Shown: positions 22,669 through 37,112, counted from the first letter of the stretch. The stretch is 64,000 bases of DNA from Deinandra increscens subsp. villosa (GCA_039602395.1 JBCNJP010000017.1:23828275-23892274), one strand, 5' to 3'. Notes: generated from the sequence alone by a model not told the origin. Numbers and translations: made by a program.

Positions 22669-25600
22669 AGTATTTGAAGAAAATAAATGAAAAGAGAAAT
22701 AAAGATAAACAGATCATTGCCATGGATAAGATGCATAGTACAGCTATTACATTAATGTTCTTAAGACAGGTCTTTGGTTACAGGGTCTTCTCCGACTATG
22801 AGCTTATTAGAAAGTGGTCTCCAGCAGGCTTTGTGAAGTTCCTTTTGGAATGCTTAGTGTTGCTTGAGTTCTTCTAGGGTCTTGAGCATTAGTTCCCTCC
22901 TTCTAACTACCTCGGGATCAGTTTCTTTGTTTTCTTGAAGTAGAAATGAGATAACTTTCAGAGAGGCATCGGAGTAAGCATGACATTGGTTGATTCTGAA
23001 GAAGCTTTTCTTATCATCGTGATTTCTGAAGCAGATTCATATTTCTCCAGTGCTTGGAATCACTTTGGACCCTTTCTAGTCCAGTGGGAAGATCTTCTTT
23101 TGCAGTTTGAATGGAGAGTTTGTTCAGACCAGTGTGCATTACTAGCTCGAAGTAAACCAGAGCAAATCTATTATATATTTTCTTTCCTACTTCTCTAAGT
23201 CGATATATTGCTCTTCTGTTTCAAATACTTCTTGAGCCATTCGAGAAACAGGTTTTGAGGAGAGATAGAATGTGCATTTCACTAAGTAGGTCTAGGTTTG
23301 CATCAGTGAAGGTGTATGGCTGACGATTACTGGCCTGACGATTACTGGCAGTGGTATTATAGGAGTTGAAGTAATGAGTAAACTGGCTTCCTTTTTGTTG
23401 TATTTCTTTGACTTCCACGATTTCTACGATCCCAGATTCCAAGTGCAGCTAACTTCTTTTAAAAGGTGAATTGTTGATCTTTTCTTCGAATATATTTTTG
23501 CTCATTGGGCTCATTGGAGGTGCTTGTTCTGTTTCCTGGAGGAACATGTTTCCACATTGTCTCTTTTCGTGCCAGAGCTCCTCTTCAACCTGCTCCTCTT
23601 TTCCGTAGTTATCTTCATATAAGGATTGAGAGGAAATTGACACTTCAGGGGTGTAGAGGGCTCCCCTAGATTTGTGGTCTTCTCCTTTCCCTTTTTAGAT
23701 TCTTTTATGGATCTTGAGGCTCCTGCATTGTGAGTCCTAGGAGCAGTACCTGATGAGGGTGGAACTGGAGGTTTGTTTGACTTTTGAGTTGGTTTCCTTG
23801 GTGGTGGGGGAGGCATTGATTGCTCAAGAGTTGGATTAGGCTTGCATTGATCTGGTTTCTTTCTGTTAAGGGACGATCTGTGTTCATCAGGACCTGTTTT
23901 TCGTTTTGAGCTAGGAGGTGAGGGTGATTCATCAAGATTGATGACCGGAGGAGTTGATGCTTCTGCTTTTGAAGGCTTCTTGGTTGAGGAGAGTTGATTA
24001 GCTTCAGTTACCTGTTTGAATAAGTTTACTATCCTTTTCTCAAGGAGCATTTGATCAGCATTTATCTTTCTCAATATTGATCTTTCTTCTAGTATTTCTT
24101 TGTTGAGAAGGCTGAATTTGTTCTTGATCTCATTGATCATTATTCCTCCTATCGGCTCCATATGATTCTATAGTCTTTTGAACCTGGTCACTCAGTTGCT
24201 TGATTTGTTCTTCTATAGATTCCAGTCTTCTTCTTTTTAGTTTCCAATACTTTTCTTGCAGCGCTTTCAGTTGATCAGAAATTCGGTGTAATTACTGTTT
24301 GCTGTTTCGTTTCATTGTCTTGATCTCTTATTCTAGCTCTGAGATTCTCAATCGGTTCTTTTCTGAATGTCTTGAGAGTTCTTTTATTCGTACATAACTA
24401 ATGCAGAAATTCTAATGTAGTTCTGTAGTCTGTTGTTGTTGTTCTTTCACGAAGTCAGTGAGCAGGGAAGAAAGAGATTTGGAGAATTCCTCAAAGTCAG
24501 ACTTGGAGGCAGCTTCAGGGGGTAGCAAACCAGAAGAAAACTCATGTCTTTCTGTTGGACTGAGTGGATATTGAGGAATTCATCAGTGCCTGCTAACCAT
24601 CTAGGCTGAGTGAGTACAGGGCTTCCATATTCCTTGATGAATCTAGAATTGGATTCACCTCCTGTGTTTTTAGAGAATTCTGAGACATAATTTTTGTTTG
24701 TTTCTAAGAGGATGTCTCAAATGAGCTGGCAGTGAACACCTCTTTGTTGCTCACTTCCAAGTTTTTTTACTTCTAGAGTCTCCACTTGTTGTTACATCAT
24801 CTTCACTGACAGAATCAGAGAAGATATTTTGATGTGTGGCTATAATGGGGATGTCAAAGGAAGGTGGGTTGGTTACATGAGTTTCGAAATGGGCAAAGGC
24901 TTCTTGGTAGGATGTTTGAGGTGATGATTGCTAGCTTTTGGTCTGAGTTGGCCAGATTGGTTTTTCTGGAGAGCGTGGGGCTGAGATTGATGGCTCATTG
25001 AAGTGATATGATATAAGGGGTTCATGGTGATGACTTGGTGTGGTCTCTTGTTGATGGTGTGGTGAGGTCTGTGATTGTGGAGAATGATGGGGAGAGGAAG
25101 GGTTGTGATCAGCCATTTCTTCTGATGGGTTTGTTGTAGTGTGTTGTTGAGGTAGGTGACTGGTCAGGGTTGGCTGTGAATTTCTTGGCGTTGGTGAGGT
25201 GCTTCTGTAGGAATGGGTTATCATACCCTAGCTTAGCTTTTATGCCCCATGGGAAATTACAGAAATTAATGTGTGTACTTGATTTGTAGATGCCTTTGAT
25301 GTGGCACAACTCAGTGGTGTATGTTTGTTCATTTTCTGCAACACCCACCTTCTTTTGAAGCATTTGAGCTAAAAATCTGATATAAGGCACGAATTCTGTT
25401 CTCTTGCTTTGAGACTTTTCTTTAACTCTTTTCTTCATGTCTCCCCAGATTAGTTGAGCCACATCTATTTCCTCATTGAAATATAAACCGTATAGGATGA
25501 TGAGAGTGTTTTTGTTTGTTTGATCCATAGAGCCCTTTTTGGATGTCAAGGTGTGGTTGAGAAGATCAATCTCCATACAGGCTCTAATTGACTTACCCTG

Positions 25601-25961
25601 AGATTTGAAATTTGGCTGTTTTCTGCAAAGCTTCCTCCAGTTATTTCAGTAATCATTTGCCTCGGAGCAGGATCTTCAGGGTTTGGAGAGAAGGATATGA
25701 AGTTGTTGGGTAACGGAAAGATTTCTCTCAGATCTGAAAGTTGAAGAATGATTTCCTTTTCGGTACTCACTTTTCCTTTCATATCTCCATTTGTCATTTT
25801 CACACTTGGCCAAAAGTTGAGGATGGATGATTTAGGGCATGGTTCATTGATGGTTAGGGCTGTGGCGAGTTGAGGGGAATGCTTTAGGGCTTCTATGACT
25901 AACTGAAGGTTTGAGGAGTAGGCCGAACGATTGAGGTCGTGATGTGCTTTAGATTAAACAT
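22669..25961 (-). pseudogene. Decayed unknown retrotransposon ORF (plant-transposon-protein-like)
   Basis: The minus strand opens with an ATG at 25961 and runs, with frameshifts and stops, to about 23450. In order: an N-terminal domain (SSNLQLVIEALKHSPQLATA, then NFWPSVKMTNG), a conserved core (LIILYGLYFNEEIDVAQLIW ... FVPYIRFLAQMLQKK, 25300-25510), a long Pro/Ser/His-rich linker (24931-25224), and a coiled-coil followed by a Pro/Lys-rich tail (23511-24161). The same layout, with alignable N-terminal residues, is found in the ORF at 40832-43480. The core resembles the plant 'putative transposon protein' family. No gag, protease, RT or integrase motif occurs. Function is unknown. Confidence 0.55.
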
Positions 25962-25987
25962 CTTTTTAGTAGTTAAACACCCACGAA

Positions 25988-27435
25988 TGTTGATGGTTTA
26001 TGTATCATTATGCTCTATTTTACCCTTTGTTTGGTATGAAATGTCATAAACAGGTAAATAGAGGGGGCCAAAGTGATATTTGAAGATTTTACAAGGATTT
26101 GAAGAGAAATTGCATAAGATTCGGAGGATTTGCTTTTTCTCCACATCACGACCCGTTACAAGCATCACGGGCTGTTACAGGAGCGTTTCCGGAAACCCTA
26201 ATCCGTTAATTTATGGCGGCGCTCATGGCCCGTTACCACGTCACGAGACCGTTACGCCATGTTTCCGAAACCGTAAATGAAAACTATAAATACCCAATCA
26301 TTTCGATGTTTAAAGAGGTTAGAGAGCTCAGACCTGTTACCTACGACTACTGAGAGATTCCAGAAGATAAAGTTCGAGATTCCAAGCGTTAGAAGATCAA
26401 GGAAGTGTCCAATCGTTTATGCAATCAAAGTATTTGAAGAATTGGCCATCGATCGACTCCGGTTTGCATTTACAATGATGTTTTCATTTGATATTGTTGT
26501 TTTCATTAGTTTAGTCATGAGGGGCTAACTCTCTTAATATCGTCTAAGACAATGTGATCTATTTAGTGTTTTGCCTATGATTTGACATTAACAATGTTTT
26601 ACATAATGATTTGAGTATAATATTTATGATTCCTCTTGCATATTAGAGACGTGTTGTTGAATGATGTGTTTGACCCATTCCTAGTCGTTTTCGATTTGGT
26701 TGGTAGAATAGACGTATTCTGCTTATTTAATTGATGCTATTTCTTAGTTGTTATCTAGCGATTTCAATATGTGTTTAGGGAACTCTAGCGAGCCTAGATA
26801 GGAAATGGTAATTATGCATGTTCAATAGTCTATCTTGATTGAAGTATGTGTTTATGTTTGGTCATAAATCTTAGCTTCCATGTCTTGGGTAAAAGGAATA
26901 GTGAAGTGACTAGATGTAATGCGTATGTTATGGTATGTAATTGTGTTATAACTTATTAGTCCATTATGGTTAATCAGAGTAGGATTGGTCTATGGTCCTA
27001 GGTCTTAGATCATGTGTTTGGTGCCCTATAGCTAGGTCATTAATTCGAGGATACTTCATTATGGCTGGGTTATAATTGGAGATTCATTGTCTGGCAACTT
27101 TGTTTCTATTAGACAGTTAATATATAAATGTCAATGTCAGGTCTAGGTAATGCATGAATAGTGATCAGTCTTAGATGATCTCTTTTCTTTATTCTGATTT
27201 CATATCTGATTCATTAGTGCTACTATGTGCTTTCATAATTGCTTTCTAAAAGTTATTAGGAATTGTGACAGAATACTAATGATAATAACTAGGTTTAGTA
27301 TGATTACACCGTTGCTTCCTTAGGTTGACCCTGGGTTGTTCCTAATGCTACCATACGATAGGTCCGCTTTCCTATATGTGCATGCATAATTTAAAGGTCA
27401 TATTTGCATATATTGTTTATATATACTCGTGTGCA
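25988..27435 (+). other. Athila-like 5' LTR
   Basis: It probably begins TGTTGATGGTTTATG and ends near TGTGCA at 27435, just before the primer-binding site. A cluster of CACGACCCGTTACA-like words (26145-26265) lies directly upstream of the TATA box (CTATAAATA, 26284-26292). The exact left end is inferred. It abuts the start of the minus-strand unknown ORF. Confidence 0.6.
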
Positions 27436-27447
27436 TGAAAGGATTTT

Positions 27448-27465
27448 TGGCGCCGTTGCTGGGGA
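27448..27465 (+). promoter_or_regulatory. Primer-binding site
   Basis: TGGCGCCGTTGCTGGGGA matches the primer-binding site typical of Athila elements, with one difference (TGCT for TGCC). It is where a tRNA 3' end primes minus-strand DNA synthesis, and it fixes the 5' LTR to the left. Confidence 0.85.
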
Positions 27466-27677
27466 AGCAAGTCGTCATTCTGGACCTAGTTAGATTAGTT
27501 AGCTTAGGTAGTCTTTCATTTCTGTTTTGCATTTCTTCATTCAAAATTTAAGAAAAACCAAAAAAATCTAAAAAAATCCAAAAAACAAATTCTTCTACTA
27601 TTTGCATTCGTGCAAATTGCCCACTTCTTATTCAAACTTTCGAAGATCCTGAACGCGTTATACACCAAGGAAGAAGG

Positions 27678-28330
27678 ATGGGGGATGCAGTGCAGCGTAC
27701 GATCGCTGATTACGCGAAGCCAACACTCGAGGAGGGAAATCAAGCATCATATGACCCATCATTGAAGGGAAACTCGAAATCAAGCTTGGAGTCATCCAGA
27801 TGTTTCAAAACACTTCGCAGTTCCACGGGTTAGCAGATGAGTGTCAACACGCACATATTGACACATTTCTTGAAATGTGTTACACATTCAAGCTCTATGG
27901 TCTTACTAACGTTGTAGTCTTGCTTCGTTTATTTCCATTCACTCTGGCAGGCAATGCCAAAACTAAGCTTAAGACCCTACCAGCAGGTTCCATCACTACA
28001 TGGGATCAGTTGGCTGAGAAGTTCTTAGTCAAACACTTCCCTCTCTCGAAAACTACTCGTCTTCGAAATAACATTACCACATTATCCCAAGACGATGGCG
28101 AAGGTTTTCATGAAGCCTGGGAGAGATATAAGGGGTGACTACGCAAATGTCCTCATCACAACATGGACGTGTGGCTCCAAGTGCAGTATTTTTACAACGG
28201 GTTGTGTAGTCCCACCCGTATGCATGTTGATTCCTCATCTGGAGGGTCAATTCTTAGCATAACTCCGGCTGATGCAATCACGTTAATCGAGATTCGAGAG
28301 TCTAGCAGCCACAAGATATGACTGACAACC
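27678..28330 (+). pseudogene. Athila-like gag, broken
   Basis: An ATG at 27678 opens the N-terminal part (IADYAKPTLEEGNQASYDP). Near 27770 the frame shifts by one base to the capsid: FHGLADECQHAHIDTFLEMC, LRLFPFTLAGNAKTKLKTLP, WDQLAEKFLVKHFP, and EAWERYKG followed by a TGA at 28136. The same frame continues past the stop (LRKCPHHNMDVWLQVQYFYN) to about 28320. The order and wording are those of Athila capsids. It could not be expressed as one protein. Confidence 0.87.
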
Positions 28331-28438
28331 TTCGAGAGGTCACCAAATCTCTAATTCCAAGCACCCCGGCTTTCATGCCATAGACGATGTCACTGCATTA
28401 AATGCAAAGATCGAAGCTCTCACAAGCTAAGTGTCAAC

Positions 28439-29175
28439 ATGATCTCCATCGTTGATTTAGAGAAAGACTCACTTAAGAAGAAGTGTGCCTAACTGAGAGA
28501 CCACACTCGTGCACTTCAAAATAAGCAGTTGGAGGAATATTATGAAGATCACAAGGAGGATATAGAAGAAGAGCAGAAGTACCAACAATTCCTCGATCTC
28601 ATCCTTGAACGCGGCGCTAATGGAGAGGACATCTCACCTTCCCATGAAGGTTATATCCTAATCAACTCGTTTCTCAAGTTTCTTTCTTCTAATCATAAGA
28701 AATCACCTTTGGCCACTTCGACCAAAACCACTTTAGAACTACCGAAAAGCGAAAGGATCTGGGAAGTTTCATTATCCCCAGTGGGTTTGGATCTTCATCC
28801 ACCGTAGATGCATTGGCAGACTTAGGCTCTAGCATAAGCATTATGTCTTATTCCACGTATAAAGAGCTCAAGCTAGGTATTTTGCAGCAAATAAGTCTTA
28901 GTATTCAACTCGCTGACCAGTCGTACATCAACTCTAAGGGAGTTAACAAAGATGTAATAGTTGATATTGAGGACCTGAAGTTTCCTACTGATTTCATCGT
29001 ACTTGATGTTCCTGTTAATAAATTTCATCCTATCATTCTTGGACGTCCGTTTTTGGCTACTGCCAAGGCACTGATCGATCTGGAAGCTGATCGTATCACC
29101 CTGAGAAGTGGTGAAAAAGAAGTCTCATTTGCGCCAACACAGACCAATCTCAAGGCGCTGATTTTCAAAGATTAA
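28439..29175 (+). pseudogene. Athila-like gag C-terminus and retropepsin
   Basis: An acidic stretch (28529-28640) leads into the aspartic protease (28810-29175). The DLGSS motif sits where family members have a D-L-G-A/S-S active site (28816-28830). SIQLADQSYI, FIVLDVPVNKFHPIILGRPF and ALIDLEADRITLRSGE then follow in the usual order. A stop at 28805 separates the acidic part from the protease, and a TAA at 29173 ends it. RT, RNase H and integrase would lie beyond and fall in the gap or are lost. Confidence 0.87.
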
Positions 29176-29207
29176 GAGGAAACTGTGTGCTTTATGCAGT
29201 CCACTAA

Positions 29208-29707
29208 NNNNNNNNNNNNNNNNNNNNNNNNNNNNNNNNNNNNNNNNNNNNNNNNNNNNNNNNNNNNNNNNNNNNNNNNNNNNNNNNNNNNNNNNNNNNN
29301 NNNNNNNNNNNNNNNNNNNNNNNNNNNNNNNNNNNNNNNNNNNNNNNNNNNNNNNNNNNNNNNNNNNNNNNNNNNNNNNNNNNNNNNNNNNNNNNNNNNN
29401 NNNNNNNNNNNNNNNNNNNNNNNNNNNNNNNNNNNNNNNNNNNNNNNNNNNNNNNNNNNNNNNNNNNNNNNNNNNNNNNNNNNNNNNNNNNNNNNNNNNN
29501 NNNNNNNNNNNNNNNNNNNNNNNNNNNNNNNNNNNNNNNNNNNNNNNNNNNNNNNNNNNNNNNNNNNNNNNNNNNNNNNNNNNNNNNNNNNNNNNNNNNN
29601 NNNNNNNNNNNNNNNNNNNNNNNNNNNNNNNNNNNNNNNNNNNNNNNNNNNNNNNNNNNNNNNNNNNNNNNNNNNNNNNNNNNNNNNNNNNNNNNNNNNN
29701 NNNNNNN
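29208..29707. other. Assembly gap, 500 N
   Basis: Exactly 500 N, the same size as the gap at 3244. It separates the Athila-like element from the CACTA element, so their neighbourhood is not proven. Confidence 0.97.
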
Positions 29708-29745
29708 TATGATCGATATGATATTATTAATTAATTGAATTGTAG

Positions 29746-30960
<1,215 letters not shown>

Positions 30961-31100
30961 CTTTGATTAGTGTCTATGTTATCTTTTTGAACAGCATCAT
31001 GATTAGTGTATGTACATTAATTTTTAATTATAATATATGATTTTTAAGGTTTCTATATATTAATTAATTAATATATAATTAATTATAATTAAGAAAATAT

Positions 31101-32160
31101 ATGTGACCATATATATAATACCAAAGGCCACACTTTTTATATTTTAACGTGGTCGTTGCCACCATTTGGCCACACGTATTGGGACAAATTATCTGATTTC
31201 AACTACCCTTTGGCCGCTTTTTTTTCCAAATATATGTGGCTAAAACACAAATATACGTGACCATATAATACCAAAGGCCACGTTTTTTATATTTTAATGT
31301 GGCCATTGCCACCCTTTGGCCACCCGTATTGAGACAAAACGTATGATTTCAACAACCCATTTCGCCACGTTTTTTACAGCATATGTGGCTAAAACACAAA
31401 TATACGTGACAATATAATACCAAAGGCCACGCTATTTATATTTTAACGTGGCCGTTGCCACCCTTCGGCCACGCGTATTCGGACAAAATGTATGATTTAA
31501 ACTATCCTTTGGCCACTTTTTTTTTTCAAATATATGTCGCTAAAACACAAATATACGTGACCATATAATACCAAAGGACACACTTTTTATATTTTAACGT
31601 GGCCCTTGCCACCATTTGGCCACGCGTATTGGGACAAAATATCTGGTTTCAACTACCCTTTGGCCACTTTTTTTTCCAAATATATGTGGCTAAAACATAA
31701 ATATACGTGACCATATAATACCAAAGGCCACGCTTTTTATATTTTAATGTGGTCGTTGCCACCCTTTGGCCACCCGTACTGGGAAAAATGTATGATTTCA
31801 GCAACTCATTTGGCCACGTTTTTTCATATCATATGTGGCTAAAAGACAAATATACGTGACCATATAATACCAAAGGCCACGCTATTCATATTTTAACGTG
31901 GCGGTTACCACCCTTTGGCCACGCGTATTGGGACAAAAATTATAATTTCAGCAACCCATTTGGCCACGTTTATTTATAATATATGTGGCTAAAACACAAA
32001 TATACGTGACCATATAATACCAAAGGTCACGTTAAACAAACACATGTTGTCGTTGGGACCAATTGGCCACGCTTTTTGAAAGAATTGTTTGATTACAACA
32101 ACAAATATTGGTACCCTTTAGCCACGCTTCTAGGTGGCTTCAACCACTGATATTGTAACG
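31101..32160 (+). repeat. Subterminal tandem array of the CACTA element, seven ~150-bp units
   Basis: Units start at about 31101, 31255, 31404, 31555, 31705, 31854 and 32004 with (A)CGTGACCATATAATACC, giving periods of 149-154 bp. Each unit contains CCAAAGGCCACG and the inverse TTTGGCCACG, so single units can fold. Subterminal arrays of this type bind transposase in CACTA elements. The array is followed directly by the terminal repeat at 32281. Confidence 0.85.
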
Positions 32161-32281
32161 TGGCCGTAGGATACATAAGGTGACGGGACCTTTGGTGTCG
32201 ATTGGAATGGAAAAATAAACGTGACCAAACACCTTTGGTCACGGTTTTTTTCCGTGGCCAAAGGTAGATTTTGGCGTAGTG
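32161..32281 (+). mobile_element. 3' end of the CACTA transposon with terminal inverted repeat
   Basis: A hairpin (CTTTGGTCACGG / CCGTGGCCAAAG, 32233-32263) precedes the end TTTTGGCGTAGTG at 32269-32281. Its complement, CACTACGCCAAAA, is a standard plant CACTA terminus. The next three bases are ATT. The matching left end is not in the window and may lie in or before the gap. Confidence 0.82.
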
Positions 32282-32473
32282 ATTTGACAGTCTATAAAAT
32301 TATAGGCCATTATTGATGTTTTTGGTTCTTGAGAATTGAGCTTTTTGCTCACAAAGTCAACTTTTCAGAAGAGTTCTAGGCTTTGCAGTGCAGGAAGTAA
32401 ATGACAGACAGTTATTAGACTAGCTTCTATTTTCCAGATGGGGAAGCAGTGGGACCCCCCCCCCCCCCCTTTT
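32282..32473 (-). other. 3' non-coding remnant of the minus-strand copia element
   Basis: It follows the pol stop codon on the minus strand. A run of C at 32455-32469 (G-rich on the minus strand) could be an expanded polypurine tract. What follows toward 32282 would be LTR, cut by the CACTA end. No LTR ends can be proved. Confidence 0.4.
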
Positions 32474-35400
32474 TTAATTTGCAATCATGTTTAGCATCCC
32501 CAGCTTGCTTAGTAGAAATGGGAATCTCTTCTTGTCCAATGGTTTAGTAAAAATGTCTGCAAGCTGGAGTTCAGTTGGGACGAAGTACATTTAATGTGTC
32601 ATTTTTCAACATGATCTTTGATAAAGTGATACCTGACATCAATGTGTTTTGTCCTTGAGTGATGAACACGATTGAATGTCATTGCAATTGCACTTTTTGA
32701 ATCACAGAGAATTGGTATTTTTAGAGAGATTTATCTCATAGGCTTTGAGTTGGGTTTGCATTCATATCACTTGGGAGCAACAACTGGCAGCAACAACATA
32801 TTCAGCTTCAGCAGTTGAGGTTGAGACACAGTTTTGTTTCTCGGATGTCCAGCATACTAACTTTCCTCCTAGCATTTGACGGCTTCCTGATGTGCTTTTT
32901 CTGTCTAGTCTGCATCCTGCATGTTCAACATCTGAGTAGACTATTAGTGAAAAGCCAGTTTCTTTGGGATACCATAGACCTAGGTCAGCTGACCCCTTTA
33001 GATATCTAAAGACTCTCTTAACAGCTGATAAGAGAGACTCCTTGAGTTTACATTGATCTCTGGCAAGGAAGCATGTGGAGAACATAATGTCAGGCTTACT
33101 TGCTGTGAGATACAGAAGTGAGCATATCATTCCTTTGTATGTATGTTCATCCACAGACTTACTATCCTTATCAGCATCAATTTTGATATTTGTAGCCATA
33201 GGTGTTTTGAAAGGGGAAAATTTTGAAAAGGAGTACTTAGAAAGGAGATTTTGATGTATTTTGCTTGATTTGTAGAAATTCCTTCTGGAGTTTGTTTAAC
33301 TTGGATACCCAGAAAGTAGTTCAGTTCTCTCATCATGCTCATTTCAAAGTTTGTTGTCATGAGTTCCTGGAACTCTTTACAGAAAGATGGACATGTGGAT
33401 CCAAAGATGATGTCATCTACATAGATTTGTACTACCAAGAGATGACATTTTCTTTCTTTTAAAAACAATGTAGTGTTAATTGTCCCCTTTTTGAAATTTG
33501 CTGATAAGAGAAATTCAGAGAAGGTATCATACCAGGCTCTGGGTGCTTGTTTTAAACCATACAGGGCTCTTTTAAGTTTACACACATGATTCGGAAATTT
33601 TTCACTTTCAAATCCTGGTGGTTGTTCAATGTAAACTTCTTGATCAATTTTTCCATTTAAAAAAGCACATTGAACTTCCATTTGATAGACTTTGAAACCT
33701 TTGAAAGCTGCAAAGGCCATAAATATCCTTACAGCTTCAAGTCTTGCAACTAGAGAAAAGGTTTCATCATAGTCTAGTCCTTGTTGAGAGTGCCCTTTTG
33801 CTACAAGTCTAGTTTTGTTTCTAATTATGTTTCCACTTTGTCAGTTTTATTTCTGAAAACCCATTTTGTTCCCATTGCAGATTTATTGCTAGGTCTTGGA
33901 ACTAGATTCCGTACATTGTTTCTTTCAATTTGTCCTAGCTCTTGCTTCATAGCTAGGATCCAGTGGGGGTCTTGAAGGGCTTCTTCGTATTTTTTTGGTT
34001 CTATTATGTTGAGAAATCCAGCATATAGACATTGGTTAGCAGAAGCAGCCATGGTTTGGACATTTTTGTTTTGATCACCAATGATTAAATTAATGGGATG
34101 ATCTTTTATCCATTTTGTTGTTGGAGGAAGAGTTGCTAGTTCTTCACTTCCAAGCATCAATTCTATTGTGTCATGGTTTTGATGCTCCCCCTCAATCGAT
34201 GGAAAAGCAGTTGAGTAGGAGGTCTCATTTACAGAATTACTTCGGAGCTCCGGAGTGGAATTTTGTATTGGTTCTGTAGTTGCATTTATTTCAGTTGAAG
34301 AATGAGAACCAAAGTATCTCCATTATTATCGTCTTTTGATGAAAAAATTTCACTTTGATTCATAGTTTCGTTGTGATTTTATGTGACATTGTCTTTTAAA
34401 GATGAAGAATTGTTGGTAAACAAAGGAATCTCACTTTCTTCATCAGAGTTTTCTTATATAAGTTTGTTGAATACTTTTTCTTTTTCAGGGATTGTCATCC
34501 TAGAGATGCAAACTTTTTACTTTTTCATTTTTGTTCAGAGGTGTTATGCTATTATGCATAGCCATGTTATTATCACTAAAGGACAAATTTATACTTTCCC
34601 TTACCACTTGCGTTTTTAGTACAAAAACTCGGTATGTTTTTGACTTGAGTGAGTATCCAATGAAGATTCCTTTATCAGACTTTTTGTCCAATTTTCCGAG
34701 GTAGTCTTAACTATTTAGTATGTAACACCTGCATCCAAAGACATGAAGAAATTCTAAGTTTGGAATTTTTTTATTAATTGCTTGGTAAGGAGCTTGATTG
34801 ATCCTTTTGTTGATGATTTATCTGTTTTGAGTTAAGCATGCAGTTGTGATTGCTTCAGCCTAGAAATAGATAGGAAGATCTACAAAAGAAAGCATGGACC
34901 TGGTAGCTTCAACTAGAGTTCTGTTTCTCCTTTCTACTACTCCATTTTATTGAGGAGTCATTGGTGCAGAGAACTCATGAGAGATACCTTTACCGACTAG
35001 ATATGTACATAGTTTTGTGTTTTTGAACTCAGTTCCATTGTCAGATCCTTCGGACTTTTAAGCGCATAAGCTTTTGTATTCTTCTTATTAAGTTAATGGT
35101 AAGATCTGTAGTTCCAATTTTTTATTTTAAAAATTCAACCCATGTGTATCTGGAGAAGTCATCCACCATAACTAAGATATACTTCTTTCCACCAAGGCTC
35201 TTTGTGCTTATGGGTCCACAGAGATCCATGTGAATTAGTTCAAGTGGTTGACTTCCATATATTTCTTGAAGACTTTTGTGAGAGGCCTTTTTCATTTTGC
35301 CTATTTGACAGGCTTCACATATTTCTTTGAATTTTGAGGTTATGGTAGGAAGACCTTTTACCATCTTTTTATTTGCTAGCTCAACAATTATTTTGAAGTT

Positions 35401-35830
35401 TAGATGGGATAGTCATCTGTGCCAAAGCTCGGACTCTTTGTTAGAAGACTTTCACATTAGACAGAATCACTCATTTGAAACCAGGTTTTTAAAGTTTTAC
35501 AAAATATAGGCTCTGATTTATTCTTTTTCCTGTTATGTACACTTGTTGGAGTAAAGAGTAAGTTTGAATCCTTTGTAACAAACTTGACTACAACTTAACA
35601 GATTGTATTTTAGTCCTTGGAAGTGTGATACATTTTCAATGGTGACCTCACCATTAGTAATGGTTCCATAACCAATGGTTTTGTATTTTACACTGTCACG
35701 AAAAGTGATGGATCTACCTTATCTCTTTACACAGTTGCTTAAAAGATTTATTACCCCAGTCATGTGGGTAGAGCATCCTGAATCACAGTATCAAATTTGT
35801 TGTACATGATGCTCTTGACGCTTAGTTTGA
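32474..35830 (-). pseudogene. SIRE-like Ty1/copia pol: protease, integrase, RT, RNase H
   Basis: Domains follow in copia order on the minus strand. Protease has an active-site-like DSGCSTHMTG (35758-35788). The integrase zinc-finger tail CEACQIGKMKKASHKS and core start HMDLCGPIS and MVDDFSRYTWVEFLK are at 35122-35364. Then come a GIFIGYSLKSKTYRVF linker (34500-34691) and RT with QMEVQCAFLNGKI, ALYGLKQAPRAWY and YVDD at 33412-33423. RNase H follows with LLYLTASKPDIM, YSDVEHAGCRLDRKSTSG and TAEAEYVVAASCC (32762-33199). Pol ends SKLGMLNMIAN with a TAA at 32474. Many frameshifts and stops break it. RT/RNase H wording fits SIRE-type elements; gag is missing. Confidence 0.9.
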
Positions 35831-37107
35831 GATTCTAGGTTATGGTGAGTTTTCTTTTCTGTCATGAGACATAATAGTGGTTGAAGATGTTCTTCTTTAT
35901 GCCTTTTGATTTCGGGAAATTCAATTGCAGGACAATGGGATCTATTGGCTTTGCAACCCAGTAGGGAATTGTCAACTACGCCCTGAAGGTATTCGTTGGG
36001 ATAAGAGTTAGTAATACTTTGTCACTTCATGGAAGTCGGTGAGATAATGTTTGTGAACTTGGTTATGGTTATGACTTCCCATATTTGCTCAAAACCGGTG
36101 CATGGAGGAAACAGACCATAATCCCTTATAAAGATGCTTTTCATAAATAAATTAATCTGTTGTGTGGGTTGTTCCCTTGCTGGTTCATGACAAAGTATTC
36201 GAGTGTAATAGCGCCGACGACCCATCGGGCCCTATAACTATTACTTGTACACTTACTCCATTTATTCCTAATTAGAATGGTTCTCTGGAGTTCCTTATAA
36301 GAAACGAGAGGAACATGAGAAAGGATTTCAGTCTAAAATTCGGTCCTCCTCACCTAATTAGGAATAATCTTAACAAAGGAGGTAACTAACATCTTATCAA
36401 TACCACCATTGGCCAGTCCCCTAAGTAACACTATCTTCAACTAAATATGCTACAATCCCATCTTATTTTTACTTTTATAACTATACTATTATACTAACCA
36501 ACCTATTCATCCAATGTATAAAATGTATCTTGGTCAGGTTATCTCTGAAGACTTTTATTCAAAAAGACTCCCTTTCCCTTGTGTCCATGGACGGCTTTGG
36601 AATCTTACCCATACTATACTGCTCCACGATGGATGCACTTGCCCGTGAATGTGGTGAAATAGTACTGTTTTTAAGATTACGTGTTTATATATTTAAAATC
36701 TTATGTACAAAAGGTGTCATTAATATTGCTATATTTTTATATACACCACACGCACACCAGTAATCACTAAGAATACCCGGAATTTTAAATATAAAAATAT
36801 ATAATAAAAAAATAACATGTATGTAAAAGAGGTAATAAATAACATATACAGTTAAAAAATGTTGCATTTCATTTTTATAATGTTAACTAATATGTGAAAG
36901 TGGTCATCACTAAGAATTGCTTATTGACCCGCGTATTGTCGTTGGGTTTATGATATTAAAGTTTAAAACCCAATCCTCCTTTGATATTGAGTCTAATAAT
37001 ACAAAAATAACTTTCTCACTTCTCATGGTATCTCACTTATGCCACATAGAAAAAATCCTATGTGTCATTTCTTTAAGTTTTTTAATTAAATAATTCAAAG
37101 AAAAATT
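35831..37107. other. Unassigned sequence
   Basis: The first ~100 bp may be the gag-protease linker of the copia element to the left. 35930-36500 has no recognised element or gene. 36760-36960 is AT-rich and shares a 45-bp stretch with 21008-21052. It ends in the 5-bp word TAAAA (37108-37112) that flanks the next element. Confidence 0.35.
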
Positions 37108-37112
37108 TAAAA

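Noticed and set aside
31101..32160. 150-bp tandem units as a centromeric satellite
   Set aside because: Only seven units, directly joined to a CACTA terminal repeat; they fit subterminal repeats better.
32455..32469. Poly-C run as a regulatory G-quadruplex
   Set aside because: A single homopolymer next to a pol stop codon fits an expanded polypurine tract or a sequencing-length artefact better.
35930..36500. Organellar DNA insertion
   Set aside because: The style differs from the surrounding elements, but I could not recognise any plastid or mitochondrial gene in it.
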